63,129 nt of DNA. It comes from Pilatotrama ljubarskyi (taxonomy: Eukaryota; Basidiomycota; Agaricomycetes; Polyporales; Polyporaceae). The position numbers and the translations under genes were made by a program. The notes below the pieces were generated by a model. That model did no database searches. It was not told the DNA's origin and was given only the letters and a program-made list of their open reading frames with translations. The stretch is from NCBI GenBank assembly GCA_022385805.1, contig MU277744.1, forward strand, positions 1-63,129, written 5' to 3'. Below, one piece after another: positions 57,197 through 63,129 of this stretch (positions within the stretch are counted from its first letter, which is position 1; every line of letters begins with the position of its first letter).

Positions 57197-57624
57197 CGTT
57201 GGACTATAGACTCTCCTGATCAGTTGCCGATGAGTACTCTGGAGGTATGCATGCAGTCCGGTTATGGGCATTTCTCGTCTTACTGACGTGCTCTCCGGCA
57301 GTTGAAGGACGGAGGTCGACGAGAATCACGCTCGCATCCGCACTCAAGGGCTCGAGAAGTCCCTTGAGGGCCGCCGTTGCCCATTGTGGAGAAGACCGTA
57401 TGTCTGTGCGTGGAAGAGGACTTGACGTTCAACCGCGCAGAGGAAAGTTGTGTAGGTCTTCGTGGTGGCCCTTCATCCTCGCGCATCCATGATACAATGC
57501 ATGTCTAAGCGGATTGGCACGAAGAGCGTGATTGCCAGTAATGTCATGGATAGCAAGAAACGTTCGAAAGAGAGATACACGACCGCACTGAAAGCACTGC
57601 GATACCGAGACAGGGACCTGATGC
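57197..57624. other. Convergent intergenic region
   Basis: About 430 bp between the 3' ends of the DUF6533 gene and F-box gene B. No gene seen. Confidence 0.5.
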
Positions 57625-59000
57625 CTACTCGAGTATAACCTGCACGCCGACGCCAGCGCGAGCGAACGGGGCAAGCATCGGAAGAATCAGGTCTCGCTTG
57701 ACCACCTCTGCCTTTGCTAGGTACTCCTGCGTTTGCCGTTCTCCCCAGAGGGGCTCGGCGTCCTGTATAATCGCAGTGTGTAGGTTCAGTCGAGAGAATC
57801 TTGGGAATCGCCGTATTCCCGCCCCGTCCGACCTCGCATTATCGAGGTCGCCAACCAATGCCTCAGCGAGCTTGTGGAACGAGGCACGGAAATTGACGAG
57901 CCAGTGTGGGGGACTCAGGAAGACCAGCGAGAGACGTTCGAGGCAGGGGAGAGGTGCCTCGCCAGGTGCTGAGAGAACGTCTGATAACAAGTCCAAGAAG
58001 GAAAGAGACGATATGAAACGGGGAGCTGGAGGCGTCAAGCTGTCTGGGTGCGTGTAGATAATCTGGAAGGAATACTCGAAGAGGTCATACTGCAAGCACA
58101 GCGACCGCAGGGAGCGGCACAGTGGCAAAGCTGCCAAGACCCGTTGCATGCGTTCACCTAAGGACCGGCCGTATCAGGGTGAGTACGCCGCCAGATACAT
58201 TGCCAAGCAGAACAGTAGTACTCACGTTCAACGATGGAAGGCTCCCCTACCCGGCTGACATCGTTCAGCGCTACTCCGAGGTGTTGCAGGGAGGACGCGA
58301 AGGATGGTATATCTGGCCAGTCCTGTAGTGCCGAGTCTGAGGATAATATGGGGCTGCGCAAGTCGAGCGATTGTAGGGATACGCGGTCCGCTGACTGCTC
58401 CAGGAAGGAAACTAGTTGCGAGAGTAGCGAGGCAGGTACGAAGCCCCCAATGATGGCTAGCTTCTTGAGTGCCCACCGCGCCGGATTCGTAGAACTTGCT
58501 GTAAGAGACCGGAGATCGACTCGCTCTCCCCAATCTTGGTCTTCGATGTGGATGTTCTGAAGGTGAAGAGCCTGGAGTAGCGGGAAGTCGCGAGCGATGG
58601 CTATGAGCTCGTACAGGGAACGCCCGATCCCAAGCATGTTGTATACCCGAAGTGTCTTGAGGCTCGGCAACCGCGCAACGACCCCGTACACGTCTGACTT
58701 ACTCCATAGTATAGGGTCTCTGGTCTTCACCGAGCCGTCCTGGAAGCTCAACGAGAGCGAATGGACGTGAAACGCGACGACTGGGCTCGCGCCGATGATC
58801 TCCAGGAATGCTGCAGTGCGCGGTGGCGGGGTTGCGCCTGGGTAGGGACCGATAGGCAAGGAAATATCACGCCAGATGTGATTGCGACAGACGGGAAGAA
58901 GGTCACGACAGATGAGGGAACATGTCGCGAGAGAGCGTGTGTCATCGTCCAAATAACCGATAGTGTGCTCGATGGTCTCGACTGGCAAGCTTAACGGCAT
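57625..59000 (-). CDS. F-box protein B (tandem paralog)
   Basis: Predicted substrate receptor of an SCF ubiquitin ligase. Exons 59000-58226 and 58157-57625 sum to 1,308 nt (435 aa). The N-terminal F-box reads LPVETIEHTIGYLDDDTRSL, then CSLICRDLLPVCRNHIWRDI. The rest is LRR-like with hydrophobic repeats: HVHSLSLSFQDG, LPSLKTLRVYNML, FPLLQALHLQNIHI, RWALKKLAIIGGF and SLQSLDLRSP. The C-terminal part has LCRSLRSLCLQYDLFEY, SFLDLLSDVLSA, CLERLSLVFLSPPHWLVNF, and an ending FARAGVGVQVILE. The single intron sits at the same codon context as in F-box gene A, so the pair arose by duplication. Substrates of such expanded fungal F-box families are mostly unknown. Confidence 0.85.
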
Positions 59001-59050
59001 GGTGGATAGCTGTTAGCCTGGGGGGTCCTGGGTTGTAGGAGAGCGAGATG

Positions 59051-59142
59051 GACGTCTCGATACAAGTACGGCTGCTGGGCGGTGAAGGGCCTGGTGGCAG
59101 TCCGTATCAGCGCAGTTCTTCGCAGCGCGACAGATTATACGT
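59051..59142 (-). promoter_or_regulatory. Conserved 5' flank of F-box gene B
   Basis: This ~90 bp segment upstream of gene B aligns with 60940-61022 upstream of gene A, sharing GACGTCTCGATAC, ATCAGCGCAGTT, TTCGCAG and CAGATTA in the same order. It is likely a shared promoter or 5' UTR element retained since duplication. Confidence 0.5.
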
Positions 59143-59511
59143 ACGGGTACTGTACTTTGCGCATGCATATCTACACGCACAAACCAGTCTCAGGCCGAAC
59201 TACTTATCTCCGCTTGAAATACTGCACCGAACTGGAGGATTCAGTGACCGAATCTTGAAGCCACAAGCTGCTGCACGAGCCCGCCGATCTCGAGGCGGCG
59301 CTGCAGATAAAGCTTCACATGGCGTAGTTAGCGGCCCCTGGGTACATTGCACGAAACCAAGCAAAGCTGCACTCAAATCGCCCCCAGCACGTGGGAGCCG
59401 ACCGACAGAGAACAGCATCTGAAACACATGTAGCCCACAGCTCCTCCGCACGAGACTTGACAAGTTCCATGTTATGGTGTCCGAGTCCGGTATCGCGACC
59501 GATTCTGCCCC
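59143..59511. other. Intergenic region between F-box genes
   Basis: Short spacer containing the 3' end of F-box gene A. No gene seen. Confidence 0.45.
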
Positions 59512-60879
59512 TCAATCCAGGCAAACCTCAACGTGTACGCCCGCTCGGGCGAAGCGTTCCAACATCAGGCTAACCGCCTCACGGTGCTCGACATCCCGCT
59601 CCGCCCGCTCTTTCTCGTAACGCTCGATCCTTGCGTTGTCTCCCGTTCTGGCGACCGTTTCCATCGCCGACGTCCTGACGTGCAGGCGAGAGAAGCCCGG
59701 ATATCTCCTCGCAGCGCCATGCACGTGCGGACGGTCGACGTCGCCGACCAGAGCTTGTGCGAGCCTCTCCAAGCCGCTCTTGAACTCCACGAGCCAGCCG
59801 GGAGGGCTCGCGAAGACCAAGGTGAGGTGCTCGAGCGGGAACGGAGGCTCTTCGGTCGCAGAGAGGACGTCCGCCAGCAGCTCTAGGAACGACGGGGACG
59901 GGAACCGAGGTGGCGGGATATGAGGCAAGCTCAATGCTAGTTCAAAGGCCTCCGGGAGGTCATACTGGAGGCATAGCGAACAGAGTGAGCGGTAGTGTGG
60001 CAGGGCGGTAAAGATGCCCAGCATGTGTTCTCCTGTTGGCGTTCGCGGCCAGGCGATCCGAATGAGCAGTTTAACCCCACCCGATAAGGACTGGCACTCA
60101 CGTCCTGTCATGGTAGTGCCTGTTGTCGGCCGGATGTCCCCGAGCGATACTCCGAGATGCCGCAGGGAGGGTGCAAACGAGGGCACGCCGGGCCAACTGG
60201 GTAAGGAAGTCGATGGCAAACGTTCACTCCCTGGCCGCAGGTCGAGCGACTCGAGCGATACGCCAGCGTAATCGGTCAACAGTTCCAGCCATGATACCAG
60301 CCACGGCAGTGCTACGGGCGGTATGCAACCCCGGACGATCGAGAACTCCTTCAGTCTCCACTGCGCTGGAGTGCTTGGGTCGAACAGGCGCTCCGTGATG
60401 TCTGGGTCGTCCTGACCGTCATCGTTGTGGATGCCTAGGTTCTCTATACAGAGAACCTCCAATCCGGGGACGTCGTAAGCCATGGCCAGCATCTGGGAAA
60501 GGATTTTCCTGCGGCCGTTGAAGTTACACAGCCTCAGCGCGCGGAGGTTGGGGAACCGCGCGATCGTAGGCCTGAAGTTGTGTCTGTGCCATGCGGGCCC
60601 CGCGGAGTGGAGAGCAGTGACTTTGCGGGGGTTCAGCGAGAGCGAGCGCACGTACGGCGCAATGTCCGGGTTGTCCTTGAGGATGTTGAGAAATGCCGCG
60701 CTACGCGGGTGGTTAACGCCGCGGTAGTTCATGGGCAGGGCGACGTCCCGCCAGATGTAGACGCGAGAGGCGGGGAGGAGAGCACGGCATGTGAGGGCGC
60801 ATGCAGAGAGCGAGGGTATGTCACCGTCCAAAAAGCCGACCGTGCGCTCGATTATCTCGACTGGCAAACGCAGCGGCAT
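59512..60879 (-). CDS. F-box protein A (tandem paralog)
   Basis: Exons 60879-60102 and 60032-59512 sum to 1,299 nt (432 aa). The ATG at 60879 gives MPLRLPVEIIERTVGFLDGD; an upstream in-frame codon at 60888 is GTG, not ATG. The F-box continues SACALTCRALLPASRVYIWR. LRR-like repeats follow: VRSLSLNPRKV, FPNLRALRLCNFNG, VPGLEVLCIENLGI, WRLKEFSIVRGCI, VSLESLDLRPG and LRHLGVSLGD. The C-terminal half parallels gene B (YRSLCSLCLQYDLPE, SFLELLADVLSATEEP, HLTLVFASPPGWLVEF), ending FARAGVHVEVCLD. The 69-nt intron is a multiple of three and open, so unspliced RNA would still translate. Likely an SCF adaptor. It belongs to a local F-box cluster with gene B and the relic at 61253-61621. Confidence 0.85.
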   Translation of the reverse strand: MPLRLPVEIIERTVGFLDGDIPSLSACALTCRALLPASRVYIWRDVALPMNYRGVNHPRSAAFLNILKDNPDIAPYVRSLSLNPRKVTALHSAGPAWHRHNFRPTIARFPNLRALRLCNFNGRRKILSQMLAMAYDVPGLEVLCIENLGIHNDDGQDDPDITERLFDPSTPAQWRLKEFSIVRGCIPPVALPWLVSWLELLTDYAGVSLESLDLRPGSERLPSTSLPSWPGVPSFAPSLRHLGVSLGDIRPTTGTTMTGRECQSLSGGVKLLIRIAWPRTPTGEHMLGIFTALPHYRSLCSLCLQYDLPEAFELALSLPHIPPPRFPSPSFLELLADVLSATEEPPFPLEHLTLVFASPPGWLVEFKSGLERLAQALVGDVDRPHVHGAARRYPGFSRLHVRTSAMETVARTGDNARIERYEKERAERDVEHREAVSLMLERFARAGVHVEVCLD

Positions 60880-60939
60880 GGTGAACACTGGCAGGCACTC
60901 GATGTGAGGGGCCCCCGATTGTAGGCCAGCGAGCCGCTG

Positions 60940-61022
60940 GACGTCTCGATACTTATCTTGGCGGTGAACGGGCTGGTGACAGCACGAATCAGCGCAGTTG
61001 TTCGCAGTGTGGCAGATTACGC
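60940..61022 (-). promoter_or_regulatory. Conserved 5' flank of F-box gene A
   Basis: Aligned counterpart of 59051-59142, with the same ordered sub-motifs and roughly 80 percent identity by eye over ~80 bp. It lies 60-140 bp upstream of the ATG. Confidence 0.5.
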
Positions 61023-61252
61023 GGGAACTTCACGTACCCCTACTGTCTCCGCCTGAATTGCCAGACCGACTTCGAGGATATGGACTGAGGATGCAAATTG
61101 CGGTACTGACGAGCCCTGGGCCACCATCTTGTAGTTCGAGCCGGCGCTACATACAAGGGTCGAGACGGTGCAGTGACGCCGTACACTTCTGCGTCAACGT
61201 ATCCGATGAGTCATATGACTATATACCACGCCCCAACATTAGGCTCTCTTCA

Positions 61253-61621
61253 GATCAGCTTCGACGTGCACGCCGGCAGCGCGAGCCGTATTCAGTACGG
61301 TATGTCGCAAGGCACGGTCATGCCGCCTGAAAAGTGCACAGCCTCAGCTCATGGCGGTTGGGAAACCGCGCGATCGTAGGCCTGAAGTCCTGTCTGACCC
61401 GTGGGGGCCCCCACGTACTCGAGGTCAACTTCGCTGCGCGGACGATTAAGGCACTGGTAGTAGTTCATGGGCAGGGCGAGGTCCCGCCAAACGTGGACGC
61501 GAGGCACGGGAGGTGAGCACGGTATGCGAGGGCGCATGCGAAGAGCGAAGGGATGTATCCATCTGGCATCGAGGAAGCTCACGACGCGCTCGATCGTGTG
61601 GACCGGAAGCGGCGGCGACAT
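61253..61621 (-). pseudogene. Internally deleted F-box gene relic
   Basis: From ATG 61621, the text LPVHTIERVVSFLDA matches the F-box start of gene A. A frame shift follows, then VHVWRDLALPMNYYQCLNRP parallels IWRDVALPMNY in gene A. After a further jump, bases around 61330-61385 match the gene A stretch encoding RPTIARFPN and LCN. Near 61253-61300 the frame gives AAGVHVE, matching the extreme C-terminus of gene A. Hence about 1 kb of the middle is missing. It is clearly a decayed duplicate of the neighbouring F-box genes. Confidence 0.65.
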
Positions 61622-63129
61622 GGTGAGGGACGAGCGGCCTAGGAGGTGGGTGGACGGTCGGTCCTATGCTGCGATGGGCATCCGGAAGTGCATTACCGAC
61701 GAGGAAACCTGCGCCTAAGCAGCAGACATCAGCGCGTCCGTCCACAAACGCGACAAGTGAAACCTGGTGCAGATCTTCGCATACCCCTCATCAGTGACTT
61801 ACCGTCCTGGCTACCTTTACCTCCGGAAAATCTTGCCATGATCGATTCAGAGCGGATACACCGCCGCCGCGGCGCTTGCAGGGATCCATGCCACAGCCTG
61901 CAAGACGCACAACGCAAAACGCACGGCCCAGGCCATCTTTCCGCGCTTCGCAGGCCTGACCGTCCGCGTTCCACCACCCAGTCAGACACATGCTAGCGCC
62001 TCCTGTCAACCCTCCCAGGAAATATCAGCTTCTCGGCTTCTCTGACGCCTCGGGCCTCGACTTGACGACAGCTGCAAGCCTTCGCATGGGAAAGGCGGGG
62101 GACGAGGAGAGCCCGCGGCGTGCAGGCGTGGTAGAGACCGGCGCACGGGCACGATGGGTCAGCGCTCTGCTCGACGTGAACGGCATTCGGACCTGGCCGA
62201 ACGTGTACTGGAGTGGACTGGTCCGTGGTCCAACGCTCGGCGCTCAGCGCTCAGCTCTCGAAGTGGCGTACGGGCATCGCGAAATGCAAGGGCCAGCGCA
62301 CACACGGCGCCGCCGTTCGTCAGGGCTGTGCACGCGGAACCTACACACAGTGAGATGGCATCGGAAGCTCTGCGGGAATGTGCGTGTGCGCACCACTCAC
62401 CGCATAGTTACTGGGTTCAGAGGCTGGATTAGCTTTCCGTCGGACTCGACGGAAAGCTCCGGGCTGATCAGCTCCCGAGGACGGCCACAGACCGTCAGCT
62501 GCGCAGGGCGGAGCAATCTGCATGGACACATCTTGATCGCCCGGTCTGCGGCCACAGGTGCGGCCCAACGTTCAACGTTCAACCATCAGCGTGCCAGAGC
62601 GTATCAGTACGCGCTCTGGTCTCCTGTGCTTGTTGAACGGCAGTCAGCGAGAGATTACAGCCCACTAATTCCAGACGAATATGATCTAGCTCACCTCTCA
62701 TCTATCGCCCTCACGATGAGCTACCACCCTCAAGTCGAGAAGAGGACTCACCAAATACAAGCGCGAACACGGACATCGCGCGGCGCACACGAGGGGAGAC
62801 GGCAACACGATGATGATGTAACATTGCAAGTACTGTGATCACGTACGGTGTACACACAGGCTAGTAGGAGGGTGCGGGCGAACGAAGGACTATGGATGTA
62901 CACGTACGCGTAGATTAGCTCGAGCAGGCTGAACGTCCGTAAGGCGACGACACAGGAGACGAGAGAGATGGGAGATGGTGATGATGAGGAGACGGGGAAA
63001 ACTGAGAAAATAAGTCAAAGGAGACGATGAACAGACCGCGATCCAGATGCGATGTGGGAGAGAAGCGTGCAAGTTGTGGATGTGAAGGTGAGATGGGAAG
63101 AATGGAGATGGGATGAGGACCGGGGGGGG
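61622..63129. other. Right-end region without a supportable gene
   Basis: An ORF at 61990-62838 (282 codons) is Arg/Ser-rich with no motif and is not called. The last ~280 bp is purine-rich on the plus strand and ends in nine consecutive G. A perfect hairpin occurs at 62431-62458. Confidence 0.4.
62431..62458. repeat. Perfect 12-bp inverted repeat with 4-nt loop
   Basis: AGCTTTCCGTCG, loop GACT, CGACGGAAAGCT. The stem is perfect. It is in noncoding sequence, is not followed by a T-run, and its function is unknown. Confidence 0.85.

Noticed and set aside
61990..62838. 282-codon plus-strand ORF near the right end
   Set aside because: Arg/Ser-rich composition, no conserved motif, no signal peptide, contains the hairpin. 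Looks like chance opening in GC-rich DNA.
1..63129. Secondary-metabolite backbone (PKS, NRPS, terpene synthase), CRISPR array, prophage or autonomous transposon
   Set aside because: None of the characteristic domains or repeat structures was seen anywhere in the window.

Overview
This is genomic DNA of a filamentous basidiomycete, most likely an Agaricomycete. Genes are split by many 45-70 nt GT..AG introns. The families present (DUF6533 and DUF6534 membrane proteins, F-box paralogs, secreted Ala/Ser/Thr-rich proteins, P450s, type-B carboxylesterases) are typical of wood- or litter-inhabiting Agaricomycetes. No rRNA, CRISPR array, operon or viral gene was seen. Gene models were built by hand from reading frame, splice sites and family motifs. 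Where exon lengths could be summed to whole codons, this is stated.

Layout. 0.5-3.2 kb: a DUF6534 gene (minus) broken by a ~490 bp MITE-like element. 3.9-7.5 kb: a GH16 glucanase (minus) and a divergent leucine-rich-repeat protein (plus). 7.8-13.1 kb: two tandem paralogous cytochrome P450s (minus). 15.2-18.4 kb: an HIT-family hydrolase (minus) and a multi-pass membrane protein (plus). 19.4-21.1 kb: a decayed F-box gene. 21.5-23.2 kb: a secreted GH32 invertase/inulinase (minus). 24.2-26.5 kb: a conserved fungal protein with a long disordered tail (plus). 27.9-29.2 kb: a secreted Cys-rich protein (plus). 29.6-32.7 kb: the transmembrane RING E3 ligase of the Tul/Dsc complex (minus). 33.0 kb: an intron-containing tRNA-Pro(AGG).

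The region 33.2-54.6 kb holds four type-B carboxylesterases of two subfamilies. Three are on the minus strand and one on the plus strand, and the last is interrupted by a premature stop. A third P450 lies among them. Housekeeping genes are interspersed: a mitochondrial phosphate carrier and the riboflavin enzyme DHBP synthase sit head to head. A second secreted protein there shares its Cys-rich module with the one at 27.9 kb. The right end carries a DUF6533 membrane protein, two tandem F-box paralogs whose upstream flanks are unusually well conserved, and an internally deleted F-box relic. The last ~1.5 kb has no supportable gene.

No clearly novel multi-gene system is evident. The most notable observations are the MITE insertion into an otherwise perfectly spliceable gene, the esterase/P450 accumulation with one esterase losing its catalytic-His exon, the F-box pair with shared 5' flank, and the Cys-rich module reused at opposite ends of two secreted proteins.
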